Assembly: GCA_003402745.1 (NCBI GenBank)
Contig: QQND01000008.1
Coordinates: forward strand, 1 to 53,394
DNA length: 53,394 nucleotides
Reading direction: 5' to 3'
Source of the DNA: Verrucomicrobiota bacterium
GTDB lineage: Bacteria; Verrucomicrobiota; Verrucomicrobiia; Chthoniobacterales; Chthoniobacteraceae
Shown: one piece after another, positions 25,874 to 35,137 of the stretch
How the letters are laid out: each line of letters opens with the position of its first letter
Position numbering within the stretch: position 1 is the stretch's first letter
The notes under the pieces: generated by a model
The model's input: the letters and a program-made list of their open reading frames with translations, nothing else
Databases searched by the model: none
Told to the model about the DNA's origin: nothing
Position numbers and translations under genes: made by a program

Positions 25874-27226
25874 ATGTTGACCATCCCCAGTTCACGCAGC
25901 GGTTCTTTTTGCGATGGTGTGACTCGCCGTGATTTTATCCGGATCGGCGGGTTGGCCTTGGGCGGGGCGTCATTGCCGCAAATCACCCGTGCCCAGACGG
26001 CTTCTGGAAACGGGTCGGCGGGAAACGCTGAGAAGGCGGTTATTATGATTTTCTTGCCTGGCGGGCCCTCCCACCAGGACATGTTTGATTTGAAGATGGA
26101 TGCACCCTCAGAGATTCGAGGGGAGTTTCGGCCGATCTCAACCAACGTGCCGGGAATCCAGATTTGTGAACATCTGCCGCTATTGGCGGGGATGATGGAT
26201 CGTTGCACGATCATCCGCTCGATGTCCGATTGTGACAATCGGCATGATGCGTTTCAGTGTATGACGGGGCGTCCGTTTCTTAACCAGCCTCCTGGTGGAT
26301 GGCCATCATTCGGGTCTGTGGTTTCTAAGTTGCAGGGGTGCCGGCATCCTGCGGTGCCCGCGTTTGTGGGGTTGGCGCCCAAGATGGGGGAGATGCGTTG
26401 GGCTAATTCTGGGGATCCGGGCTATGTGGGGGTGGCTCACGCGCCGTTTCAGCCGAACAAGGGGGGCGCGGCTGAGGACATGAGTTTGAATGGAATTACC
26501 CTCGAGCGGTTGCGGGACAGACGCGCCTTGCTGGATAGTTTTGATCAGTTTCGCAGGGACGTGGATTCCAGCGGCGTGATGTCTGGATTGGATACCTTCA
26601 ACCAGCAGGCTTTCAATGTGCTGACTTCTAGTAAGCTGCTGGAGGCACTTGACTTGTCCCGCGAGGATCCGGTGGTTACAGCTCTGTATGGCAAGGGGGA
26701 TCCGAAAAACAGGGATGACGGTGGGCCGAAGATGATGGAGCATTTTTTGGCGGCAAGGCGTTTGGTGGAGGCTGGGGCTCGTTGCGTGACGGTTGCGTTT
26801 AGTCGGTGGGATCATCACGGAAAAAATTTCGACGCGTTACGGGAGGATCTCCCGATGCTGGACCGTGGATTAACGGCTCTCCTCACGGACCTTCGCCAGC
26901 GGGGACTGGAGCAGGATGTATCTGTCATTGTCTGGGGTGAATTTGGCCGCACTCCGACCATCAACGCTGCGGGCGGCCGTGACCATTGGCCGCGGGTATC
27001 GTGCGCGCTTCTGGCCGGGGGCGGGATGCGGCATGGGCAGGTTATCGGATCGACCGACCGGCTTGGAGGCGAGGCCGAGACGCGGCCTGTGAAATTCGGC
27101 GAGGTTTTTGCGACGCTCTACAAGAATCTGGGCATCGATGCTGCGCAGACGGCGATCAATGATTTTTCGGGCAGGCCGCAGTATTTGGTGACGCCGGGTT
27201 GTTCGCCAATGGCAGAACTTGCGTAG
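25874..27226 (+). CDS. DUF1501 family Tat-exported protein
   Basis: 450 residues. Twin-arginine signal [15 protein letters not shown] near residue 18. DUF1501 landmarks follow: [57 protein letters not shown], and near the C-terminus [20 protein letters not shown]. The fold is alkaline phosphatase/sulfatase-like; biochemical role unknown. In PVC genomes DUF1501 usually pairs with a DUF1553/DUF1549 cytochrome gene; none is adjacent here. Confidence 0.93.
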   Translation: MLTIPSSRSGSFCDGVTRRDFIRIGGLALGGASLPQITRAQTASGNGSAGNAEKAVIMIFLPGGPSHQDMFDLKMDAPSEIRGEFRPISTNVPGIQICEHLPLLAGMMDRCTIIRSMSDCDNRHDAFQCMTGRPFLNQPPGGWPSFGSVVSKLQGCRHPAVPAFVGLAPKMGEMRWANSGDPGYVGVAHAPFQPNKGGAAEDMSLNGITLERLRDRRALLDSFDQFRRDVDSSGVMSGLDTFNQQAFNVLTSSKLLEALDLSREDPVVTALYGKGDPKNRDDGGPKMMEHFLAARRLVEAGARCVTVAFSRWDHHGKNFDALREDLPMLDRGLTALLTDLRQRGLEQDVSVIVWGEFGRTPTINAAGGRDHWPRVSCALLAGGGMRHGQVIGSTDRLGGEAETRPVKFGEVFATLYKNLGIDAAQTAINDFSGRPQYLVTPGCSPMAELA

Positions 27227-27679
27227 GCGAAAGCGGGCTGTGGCTCAGAGGGCATTGGCGTTTAGAATTTTTGGAGAAAGCTCAGTTGTTTGACCTGAGC
27301 GGGTTCCACTCAGCTTGTGCGGCTTTTTTAAGTTGCTGTATTTGCAGTTAAGCCTTGGGGCCCGATCAGCCAGCTCCTGCCGATCACGTCCGACGCCACC
27401 CTCGGCAGCGTTGCGCTGCACAGCCTCCAAGAATTTCTTGCGCGTTGCTGCACGCCGAACCTCAGGCGGTTCTGTCCGATGCTGTCGCCGCCGCTCAAGG
27501 AGAGGCCCGTTGCGGTAGAAGACCCGGGCCGACTTTTTTATGAACAAAAACCTTCTCTTCAGTCTGATCTTTTGTGCTGCAGCGAACACTCATGCGCAAG
27601 ATCTGAGCGCGGCCATCACCGCGGCGCGCGCGGGTGGGCTGTTTCACGGCGCTCGCCTTGCGCAGACGTTTCCACTCCC
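27227..27679. other. Intergenic region with truncated gene start
   Basis: Between the DUF1501 stop and the end of the DUF4838 gene. Contains the 5' fragment of a secreted protein gene (27540 on) listed separately. A minus-strand frame at 27245-27589 has a basic low-complexity product and no family signature. CTGAG/CTCAG arms near 27297-27315 precede a T-run but are not adjacent to it, so I do not call a terminator. Confidence 0.4.
27540..27679 (+). pseudogene. 5' fragment of a secreted-protein gene
   Basis: ATG at 27540 opens MNKNLLFSLIFCAAANTHAQ, a textbook signal peptide with AQ cleavage site, then DLSAAITAARAGGLFHGARLAQ. Beyond this the frame runs into the antisense of the 3' end of the DUF4838 gene (27680 on) and has no further coding character (stop at 27752). 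I infer that the original gene was cut off by insertion or deletion at about 27640-27680. Confidence 0.4.
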
Positions 27680-30112
27680 TCACCGCCGTATGATGAGGTT
27701 GCCCAGCGCCTTCGGGTCTTTGAATTTTGTGCCGCTTGGGAAGAGCATGTAAAATTCGGGTGCGTTTCCGGCCATGCGCTGGCGGCAGATGTTTAGTCCC
27801 CAAGGGTAGGCTTTGCTGGGGACTTCACCTTCGATGGGCTTGGCTTCGATGAGAGCTTCGACGAACCAGCGGTCGGAGGCCTTTTTCACAGCGATGTTTT
27901 TCACGGTGTAAAAGCTGGAGAGGTCCTCGGAGCGCGTGGTGATGCATTCATCGAGCACGGTGCCGTTGGGATTGATGACAATGAAGGGGCGGATGCCCTT
28001 GGCTGTTTCGAGTCGGATCTCGACGGTGTCGTCATTGAAGATGGCGTAGCTATCGCGGTCTTTGCAGTCGGCGCGGAGTTTGTCCATTTTGGGCTCGATA
28101 CATTCGATGGCGACGACGAGAGCGCTATTGTCCGGCAGCCAACGGAATGCAACTTTCGTGGAGAGGTGGTGCGGTACCTCACCGGTGAATAGGTCGGTCA
28201 AGGGCGTGAAGACGCGGCCTTCGTCGGTCCAGAATGGCTTGGTGAAATCGCCATCGATTTTGGGCGGTTGATGCGCCCAGTAGCCGGCGATCCCGCCGTT
28301 ATTGCGTTGGAGGTTCGCAAAGAGTCCTTTCAGGGGCTGCATTTCAGCTTCAAGCAACGCGATGCGCTTCGTGTAAATGCTGTCGCCAGTTTTGGTCTTT
28401 GCAGCGGTGAGAAGTGTGAAGAATTGGTCGATGTCGGCTTGCTTGAGGAAGCCGCCATTGGCGGTGATTTCACGTGCTTCCGGCCGCGACCAAACGGCTT
28501 CGCCGAGTTCATGAAACTGCTTCATCACGGCGTGCGCGGGGCCGAAGAACACGCGGTAGTATTCGTCCAACGTGGCCTGCATATCGAGGTGGCGATCCCA
28601 CATCATGCGCGCGTGTAGGTAGAGCATGAGGTGTGACAAACCGGGGCGACGGAGGTTGTTGGTCGCGTCCGGTTTGGTTTCATTGCTTGGAATCCACGGT
28701 ACTTCAACATCGTAGCCGATGGCGTGGTCATAGGCGGCTTCGAGATTGGCCTGCATGCTTTTGGTGAAGAAGACGGGCATGGGCGGCGCGTGACGGATGT
28801 CGGCATGCTCCAAGTAGTGGTCCATGATGAGCAGTTGCTCGCTACCCTTCTTCATGCGCTTGAGCCACTCTTGGCGCAGCGCGAGATCGCCATTCCAGGG
28901 AGGCAGCATCCAGCCGGTGCTGTGCTGCATGAGGCCGACGAGAACGCTGTCGGGGATTTTTTCAATGGTGGTCGGCGGCATCGTGGTGCCGCTGTAGGCC
29001 ATGACGGAGAACTTGCGTTCAGGGAGCTTGGCACTGATGCGCTTGATGATGTCGAGGTTAAAGTCCCAGGCGTAGTTGCTGAAGTTGCCGTAGATGCCGC
29101 GCTCGGTCTGCTCCCAGCCTGCGGTGACGTCGGCGCTGTCGATGGAGGACCAGCCATCTGGTTGCCCGAGGCAGTCGTATTCTATGCCGGGATAGACTTG
29201 GCGCGTAAAGTCGAGCGAGGTGATGAAATCGGCTCGCAACTTTTCGCTGTTAAGTTTGGGTGAGTTATAGTTGGGCTTGCCATTGATGATCCCGAAGTAA
29301 GCGGGATCAGCTTCTTTGCCAAAGTAGGTGAGGCGGCCCACGGCATGGTAGATCGGGATGACCTTGCTGGTACCAAGGCCCATGGATTTGTACCACATCA
29401 GCTCCTGTCTGTAGGTGCCAGACTGGTTGTTGGCGAAGATGCGCTGCCCGAACTCCGGCTCCTTCTTTCGGGACTGCTCGGCGATGCTGATGCTATCGTG
29501 GTGGGGGCGGATCAGCCCGAGCTCTTCATCCGGCATATACCAGCGCATGCCGAGCTGCTCCAGCAAGCCAAACACGGCATACAGCGTGCCTGTCGCATCA
29601 TACAAATAGAAGCCGCACGCCTTGTTGAAGCCGCCCCCGCCATAGAATGCAGGCATGCGCCACTTATGACCGGTTAACTTTTCCCAAGTAGTTTGCGAGA
29701 GGTCATGCGCGCGGTCAGTGTATGGGGCGAAGTGGTTCTGAGAGTGAAACACATCCCGTCCGAGGAGCACAACGTGGTGGTCCTTCGCGATGATCTTGTA
29801 GCCATCGAGCTTTACGTCTTCGACGTTGATGCCAAGTTTCTGCGTGTGCTCGCTCGCGCCGACATAGATGTGATTGGACGCCTCGCCTGGTTTGTCCACG
29901 ATTTCGAGGGTTGCGCCTGACATCGCAAGCAAATGGCGCTGAAGTTCCTCAGCAGCGGTGCGCGTGGCCTTGATTGAATCAGCAGCAATGACGATATCTG
30001 CGACAGGCTTGCCGTTGGTGACAAGATCGACGGCTGGAGCTGGCAGCGAGACGAGGATGCTGATCGCCGTCATCAGGGAAGTGCGAAGAGAGGGAGGACA
30101 GGAGGCATGCAT
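27680..30112 (-). CDS. DUF4838 domain protein with C-terminal CBM9-like domain (copy b)
   Basis: 810 residues from the ATG preceded by GAGGAA; the frame continues upstream into the TPR gene. Signal peptide (SLMTAISILVSLPAPA). The N-terminal domain VDLVTNGKPVADIVIAADS..AAEELQRHLLAMSGATLEIVD resembles the GH67/GH20 accessory fold. The DUF4838 core follows with CLGQPDGWSSID and YSGTTMPP. The last 170 residues, DGDFTKPFWTDEGRVFTPLTDLFTGE to the C-terminus, are CBM9/DOMON-like. Distantly related in layout to alpha-glucuronidases; catalytic residues cannot be assigned. Probably exported and glycan-directed. Starts 25 bases downstream of the TPR gene. Confidence 0.88.
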   Translation of the reverse strand: MHASCPPSLRTSLMTAISILVSLPAPAVDLVTNGKPVADIVIAADSIKATRTAAEELQRHLLAMSGATLEIVDKPGEASNHIYVGASEHTQKLGINVEDVKLDGYKIIAKDHHVVLLGRDVFHSQNHFAPYTDRAHDLSQTTWEKLTGHKWRMPAFYGGGGFNKACGFYLYDATGTLYAVFGLLEQLGMRWYMPDEELGLIRPHHDSISIAEQSRKKEPEFGQRIFANNQSGTYRQELMWYKSMGLGTSKVIPIYHAVGRLTYFGKEADPAYFGIINGKPNYNSPKLNSEKLRADFITSLDFTRQVYPGIEYDCLGQPDGWSSIDSADVTAGWEQTERGIYGNFSNYAWDFNLDIIKRISAKLPERKFSVMAYSGTTMPPTTIEKIPDSVLVGLMQHSTGWMLPPWNGDLALRQEWLKRMKKGSEQLLIMDHYLEHADIRHAPPMPVFFTKSMQANLEAAYDHAIGYDVEVPWIPSNETKPDATNNLRRPGLSHLMLYLHARMMWDRHLDMQATLDEYYRVFFGPAHAVMKQFHELGEAVWSRPEAREITANGGFLKQADIDQFFTLLTAAKTKTGDSIYTKRIALLEAEMQPLKGLFANLQRNNGGIAGYWAHQPPKIDGDFTKPFWTDEGRVFTPLTDLFTGEVPHHLSTKVAFRWLPDNSALVVAIECIEPKMDKLRADCKDRDSYAIFNDDTVEIRLETAKGIRPFIVINPNGTVLDECITTRSEDLSSFYTVKNIAVKKASDRWFVEALIEAKPIEGEVPSKAYPWGLNICRQRMAGNAPEFYMLFPSGTKFKDPKALGNLIIRR

Positions 30113-30137
30113 AAAGAGGTTCCTCGGTGAGAAAGGC

Positions 30138-30974
30138 TCAGCGTTTCGTTTCCAACTTGGCCTTCGCCGTTGCGAGCAGGTCCGGAGGCGGATTTTTCGA
30201 TGCGACGACAGCCTCATAACATGACTTCGCCTTGTCCGGTTCACCCAGAGTTTCGTGAGTTGCCGCAAGGGCCATTTGAACCATGGTCCAGTGCGGTTGT
30301 TTGGTGAGCTCGTTGATCCGCTCAAACTCCCCGATGGCGAGCTCACCCTTGCCGTTCAGTGCGAGAATACGCGCCCGAGCGGCGATGGCTTGATAACGCA
30401 TCGTGGGACCGGGTTCCTTGAGTTTCATCACCTCCTCGAGGTCGTCCAGCGCCTGCGGTCCTTCGAGCAGCCATGCCAAACGCAGGTGCGCAGTGGCCTT
30501 CTTGTAATCATTGAGAGTGTGACCCAGCGCCGCACGGAAATCCTTCTCTGCCGACACCACGTCACGCGCGCGGCCCGATGCATCGCCACGGACCATCAGC
30601 GCATCGAAGATGAGTGCATCCGGCCAAAGCGACAAATCCTCGTTTTTGACCAGCGCCAAGATTTCCGCATACTTCGACTGCAGCACCAGTATTTTCATGC
30701 GGCAGAGCGTGCCCAGGTGTTTGTCTGTGATACCTGCAGCAAGCGTCGTCGCCTGTTCGGGATGCTTTAATTGCGCCTCACAGTAACTGGCCTGCATTAA
30801 GGCTAAATCCTTCGTCTGTGCGTTGGGAGCCGATGCGATCAGCGCGTTAAACGCCACACTGGCCTCAGGAATCTTGTTGGAGACGTAGAGCTGCAGGGCG
30901 GCTTGATACTCCGTTGGGAAAGTCGCAGCGTAGCCGGTAGCAGCGGAAATAAAAAGGAAGAGGAGGTTTTTCAT
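30138..30974 (-). CDS. Exported TPR-like protein
   Basis: 278 residues with a signal peptide (MKNLLFLFISAATGYA) followed by helical pairs spaced like tetratricopeptide repeats: YQAALQLYVSNKIPEASVAFNAL, ALMQASYCEAQLKHPEQATTLA, IAARARILALNGKGELAIGEFERI, MVQMALAATHETLGEPDKAKSCYE. Likely a periplasmic scaffold or complex partner for the DUF4838 proteins on either side. Spacing: 79 bases from copy a upstream, 25 to copy b downstream. Confidence 0.82.
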   Translation of the reverse strand: MKNLLFLFISAATGYAATFPTEYQAALQLYVSNKIPEASVAFNALIASAPNAQTKDLALMQASYCEAQLKHPEQATTLAAGITDKHLGTLCRMKILVLQSKYAEILALVKNEDLSLWPDALIFDALMVRGDASGRARDVVSAEKDFRAALGHTLNDYKKATAHLRLAWLLEGPQALDDLEEVMKLKEPGPTMRYQAIAARARILALNGKGELAIGEFERINELTKQPHWTMVQMALAATHETLGEPDKAKSCYEAVVASKNPPPDLLATAKAKLETKR

Positions 30975-31053
30975 TTTTGGAACGGGATGCGTGCTAGATA
31001 AATCGCGTTCTACGGTTGGTTTTCATGCTGGTGAGCCTGATCGTGTGGTTCTC

Positions 31054-33501
31054 CTAGCGTTTGTTCGTCGTGATGTTTCCCATCATCTCGAAGTTTTTGT
31101 TGAAAGCCTTGCCTGTCGGTGAGAGTTGGTAGAACTCGGGCTTGTCTCCGGCGAGGCGCTGGTGCGAGATCTGGACGCCCCACGGCGCCGAGACATTGGG
31201 GATAAGCGCCGCGAGGGAAGCGTAATCAATCCGGATCTCTGTGCACCACTTGTCCGGGTGTTTTTTGACGGCATAGTCGCTTACGCTATAGAAGGCCGCC
31301 AAGTTGGCCACGTTCGGGTCAGTCGTGTCCTGGTCGAAGATGGCGCCCGCCGGGTTGATGTTGATGACAGGCATGCGTCCGTTCGGAGTTTCCAGACGGA
31401 TTTCCACAAAATCATCAGCCCATATGCTCGAATCGTCGCGTGTCTTGGTGCGTTCACGAATGCCGTCCATTTTTGGCTCGCGGCACTCGATGGCGAGGTA
31501 AAGGGCGGTCGGTGTGGCGCGGAACGCGACGGTGGTGGAGAGATGGGCCGGTTTGGCTCCGGTAAACATGTCCTTCAGCGCAGTCACTGGCACGCCCTTC
31601 CAGAACGCTTTGGAAAAATCGCCGTCGCACTTAATATTTTCGGCGATGCGTCCGGCTTGGATGGTCGGACCTTTGCGATTGAGGTTGGCGAACAGCTTTT
31701 TGAGAGACTCCATCTCGCTTGCGAGGCAATCGAGCCTCTTCGCGTAGATGCTGCCGGATTCAGCTTTTGCGCGGGCTTTTTCGAGGAGGTCGAAGATTTT
31801 GGTCACGTCATCCTCCTTGAAGTTACCGGAGGATGCCGTTACGCGGCGCGGCGCTTTTCTCATCCATATTTCCTCGCCGAATTTATCCAGTGCCTTCATC
31901 TCCTCGGCAGCGGGCCCGTAGTAGAGCGCGTAGTATTCGGCTAACAGCTTGTCCACATCGACTTTTGGATCCCACATCAGCTTCGAGTAGAGATACATCA
32001 TGAGATGCGTCTGCGCAGGGCCCCCGATGTTGGTGTTGTGGTTTTGGGCTTTTGTAACGTCGCCAAAGGGAGCGTCGTATTCGAGAAGGAAGCCCTGGCA
32101 TTTGGCAGGCGTGAGGTTTTTGAAGAGCTGCTTCAGGTTTTCCGTAAAGATATACGGGGTCGGCGGATAGTTGCGGTGAGGACCGCGGTCGTAGAGATAG
32201 TCGTAATAGATAAACTGTTCCGGCTCTTTGACACACTCGAACCACTCTTTCATGATGCCCGTAAACTGGGGGTTCAGATGGTCATAAGCTGTTGTATTTG
32301 TGAAAACACAGGTCATGTCATCCGGGATGGACTTGCCTCTAAGCTGTGAGGGAACGGCTCCCGTGCCGGAATAAGCGTAGAAGGCTTTGCGTTGCTTGTT
32401 GCCTGGATACTTATTGTTATAGCGCTCGAGCATGTTCGCATTAAAATCCCATGCGTAGTCGCTGTAGCGACCTTCATCGCCGCGCTCTTTCAGTTTGTCC
32501 CAGCCCTTGGCGACATCCTCGTCGTCGATTGTGCTCCAGCCGTCCGGTTGGTTGAAGCTGACATACGGGAGCAACTTTGGGTAAAAGGTGTTGGCGGATT
32601 CGAGATACTGAAGGAAGGTTGAGCGGAATTTTTCGCCCGAGAGCTTCGGTGCGCGGAAATCAGTCTTGCCGTTTATCTTTCCGGCACACTCGGGGTCTTC
32701 GTTGCCGTCGAGGATACGCCCAGCGGCATGATAAAAGAAGATGAACTCGCTCATCCCGCCGCCAAGCGACTTGAACCACATGGACTCATCACGACCGCCG
32801 CGCCAGTGGGCCCAGTTTCGGTAGCGGAAGGCCGGTTCGCTCTTGATATTCTGTTCGGCAAGGGAAACGTCCTTCTTTTCTGGGATCACCTGCCCGATGT
32901 CGGCGAAGGGCATATACCAGCGGAACCCGAGTTGTTCGAGCAGCGCGTAGGCGGCGAATAGGGTGCCGGTGGAATCAATACCATCGTGAAAGCCAAGGGT
33001 GCGCGACGGATCCCTTTCGCGGCACTGGTTGTAGAGGCCTTCCATGAACATCGGCGAGCGCCATTTATGCCCGCCGGTGTGCTTCAGCCATTTGTCTCCG
33101 ACCCTGTAGAGGTTGTCCTCGCTCAGTCCGTAGTATTTATACCATTCGATATCGACTCCTGCTGCGATGACATCGTCGCCTTTTACGAGGATTTTGTAGC
33201 CGTCGTATTTGACTTCTTTAAGGTCCAACCCGATTTTCTTGGTCAGCTCGTTTTCTCCGAACCAGACCTTCGTTTTCACCTTGCCGGTGGGTTCGTTTAC
33301 GATGTCGAGTTTGGCGCCCGACATCTTGGAGATGATATCGTGAAATTCCGTTGCGGCCGCCTTCACAATTGGGTTGGCATCCTTAGGGATGATGATTTCG
33401 GCTGTCGCCTTGCCGTCTTTCACGAGCGGCGCCGCGGAAAGGGGCAAGGAGATGCCGAAGGTGAGTAGGAGGATGTTGAGGAGTGTGGCGATGTCTTTCA
33501 T
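31054..33501 (-). CDS. DUF4838 domain protein with C-terminal CBM9-like domain (copy a)
   Basis: 815 residues from the ATG at 33501 (another in-frame ATG is 30 bases upstream, overlapping the SGNH gene). Signal peptide ending LPLSAAP. Same architecture as copy b: N-terminal domain with KAAATEFHDIISKMSGAKLDIV, DUF4838 core with SFNQPDGWSTID and AYSGTGAVPS, and C-terminal CBM9-like domain from IKCDGDFSKAFWKGVPVT. The two are clear paralogues placed on either side of the TPR gene. Exported; acts probably on a polysaccharide or its fragments; reaction unknown. Confidence 0.9.
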   Translation of the reverse strand: MKDIATLLNILLLTFGISLPLSAAPLVKDGKATAEIIIPKDANPIVKAAATEFHDIISKMSGAKLDIVNEPTGKVKTKVWFGENELTKKIGLDLKEVKYDGYKILVKGDDVIAAGVDIEWYKYYGLSEDNLYRVGDKWLKHTGGHKWRSPMFMEGLYNQCRERDPSRTLGFHDGIDSTGTLFAAYALLEQLGFRWYMPFADIGQVIPEKKDVSLAEQNIKSEPAFRYRNWAHWRGGRDESMWFKSLGGGMSEFIFFYHAAGRILDGNEDPECAGKINGKTDFRAPKLSGEKFRSTFLQYLESANTFYPKLLPYVSFNQPDGWSTIDDEDVAKGWDKLKERGDEGRYSDYAWDFNANMLERYNNKYPGNKQRKAFYAYSGTGAVPSQLRGKSIPDDMTCVFTNTTAYDHLNPQFTGIMKEWFECVKEPEQFIYYDYLYDRGPHRNYPPTPYIFTENLKQLFKNLTPAKCQGFLLEYDAPFGDVTKAQNHNTNIGGPAQTHLMMYLYSKLMWDPKVDVDKLLAEYYALYYGPAAEEMKALDKFGEEIWMRKAPRRVTASSGNFKEDDVTKIFDLLEKARAKAESGSIYAKRLDCLASEMESLKKLFANLNRKGPTIQAGRIAENIKCDGDFSKAFWKGVPVTALKDMFTGAKPAHLSTTVAFRATPTALYLAIECREPKMDGIRERTKTRDDSSIWADDFVEIRLETPNGRMPVININPAGAIFDQDTTDPNVANLAAFYSVSDYAVKKHPDKWCTEIRIDYASLAALIPNVSAPWGVQISHQRLAGDKPEFYQLSPTGKAFNKNFEMMGNITTNKR

Positions 33502-33517
33502 GGGGGTGTCTTCGCGA

Positions 33518-34843
33518 TCAGTGCCGTTCATTCAGTAGTGTCTCAAGTGTGGGCTGCATTGCTTCCAGCCAACGGATATAGCCGGGGCCGGCGACGTGGA
33601 GTTTATCGGGCATCACTGTTGGGCTGATGGTGCCATCGGGCTCGACGAGTTTGTCGCCGACGTCGAGGTAAAAGACGTGCTTTTGGTCGGACAGCGCGGC
33701 GATTTTGGCGTTGGTCTGGCGGATGGATGCGTTGATTTCGTCTTTGGTCGAGACTCCGCGAGGCAGAATGCCAAGGAGCAGGATTTTGCTCTGCGCTGTC
33801 TTTGTCTGGATTGCCTGAATCAGCCCGCCAATATTCGCTGCGATCTCTTCTGGAGTGCACTTGCCAGTGAGGTTGTTGGTGCCGATGAGCATCACAATGA
33901 CCTTCGGTGCGGCCTTGTCGAGGGTGCCGTTTTGCACACGCCAGAGGACGTTTTGAATCCAGTCCCCGCCGATGCCGAGATTGCTGGGACGATGTTTACC
34001 AAACCGCGCCTCGAGAACGTCCTGCGGCCAGCGTGCGGTGATGGAGTCGCCTAGGAAGACTAGCTCCGGGCGGGTCGCGAGGACGGCTTCGCACTGGGCT
34101 TTATGCTTTTCAGCATACGCTACGCCGATGCGCCCATTCAAACCAAACTGCGGCGTGGAGGCGCCTAGTGCTGGGGAGATGATGTTGACAGGCGCCTCTG
34201 GCATTTGCCCGGTTGGGCAGTCTTCGATGACATAGAGGAGTCGGCCACCACCCTTCCGTGCGCCTGTGGTTGGACCGAGCGCGACATGGATGACATCACC
34301 TTTTTTCAAGTGGCCGAGGTTTAATTGAAAGACCTCGGCGAACCGCCGTTCATTTTTGATCAGCCACTGAGCCTTCTGCTCGTCATTCACAAAAATTCTT
34401 AGGTCCGTGCCTTCGTTAAAGGGGGTGCGCAGGTTGCCGTGGTTGATCCAGATATCGCCGCCCGGGGCCTCGAGGAGTTTGTAGGATGCTATGTAATGGC
34501 GCGCCACGCCGCCGGTATCGAGCTTGGTGGAGATATCGAGATAACCGATGCCCTGCGAGATGGCGTGGCTGGGCGCGTCGGAGCGGAGCTTACCCGAGGC
34601 GTCCTTAACACCATAAGCACTATCCTTCGCGTTGTAGTGCAGGGGCTCATAGTTTGCAGCCGTGCCGAGCGCACCGTGAGCATTCCATTGGAAGCTCCAA
34701 CCTGAAGGCGGAACCGGCTCCTTGGCGGCATCCGCAAAAACGGCGACGAGCGTTGATGCGCTGTCAACGCTTGCGTTGACAGGCACGGTTTGGGCCTGCA
34801 CCAGCAACGGCATCAAGAGCAGCGCTAACATGATTTGCATCAT
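33518..34843 (-). CDS. SGNH/GDSL hydrolase with N-terminal beta domain, secreted
   Basis: 441 residues, signal peptide MMQIMLALLLMPLLVQAQ. The first 230 residues are a beta-rich domain (WSFQWNAHGALGT, GGDIWINHGNLRTP), the rest a PAF-acetylhydrolase-like SGNH domain: block I FLGDSIT (nucleophile Ser), block II GIGGD, block III IGTNN, block V DKLHVAGPGY with catalytic Asp and His. Probably a carbohydrate esterase (deacetylase) serving the DUF4838 proteins. First gene of the four-gene operon; its stop lies 16 bases before the next start. Confidence 0.9.
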   Translation of the reverse strand: MMQIMLALLLMPLLVQAQTVPVNASVDSASTLVAVFADAAKEPVPPSGWSFQWNAHGALGTAANYEPLHYNAKDSAYGVKDASGKLRSDAPSHAISQGIGYLDISTKLDTGGVARHYIASYKLLEAPGGDIWINHGNLRTPFNEGTDLRIFVNDEQKAQWLIKNERRFAEVFQLNLGHLKKGDVIHVALGPTTGARKGGGRLLYVIEDCPTGQMPEAPVNIISPALGASTPQFGLNGRIGVAYAEKHKAQCEAVLATRPELVFLGDSITARWPQDVLEARFGKHRPSNLGIGGDWIQNVLWRVQNGTLDKAAPKVIVMLIGTNNLTGKCTPEEIAANIGGLIQAIQTKTAQSKILLLGILPRGVSTKDEINASIRQTNAKIAALSDQKHVFYLDVGDKLVEPDGTISPTVMPDKLHVAGPGYIRWLEAMQPTLETLLNERH

Positions 34844-35137
34844 AGAATTGGGGTTCTAAGTAAGCTCTCAAGACAAGCGCGGTCACGCTCCCTTTGTGCC
34901 CAATTTAGTAATGACGTTTAGCCTCACACTAAACGACACCTTGATAAACGAGCCTGCTTTTGTGCAGCACTTCGAATTTTTAAAATACGTTTGATGATGG
35001 GGATAGACACATCGCTCCGACGCAGGGAAGGGACCTCTCTCTGCTTCCAAACACATGATTTTGCGGGCCGGGACAACAGATTTCCCAGCCCGATGACGGC
35101 ATTACAACCTAGCGCTCAAGACGAGACGGGAAGTCTG
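34844..35137. other. Upstream region of the SGNH-DUF4838 operon
   Basis: Also the 3' flank of the EgtD-like gene. Contains the inverted repeat at 34915-34935. No further gene seen; a plus-strand frame (34991-35215) runs antisense into the EgtD-like gene and has no family signature. Confidence 0.5.
34915..34935. promoter_or_regulatory. Inverted repeat, candidate operator of the DUF4838 operon
   Basis: CGTTTAG (34915-34921), seven-base spacer, CTAAACG (34929-34935), a perfect seven-base inverted repeat 71 bases upstream of the SGNH start codon (34843, minus strand). A further TAAACG follows within 15 bases. No run of T, so not a terminator. Confidence 0.45.

Noticed and set aside
27245-27589. 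Minus-strand 114-codon frame between DUF1501 and the DUF4838 operon
   Set aside because: Basic, no family signature, no ribosome site, overlaps the clear signal-peptide start on the other strand.
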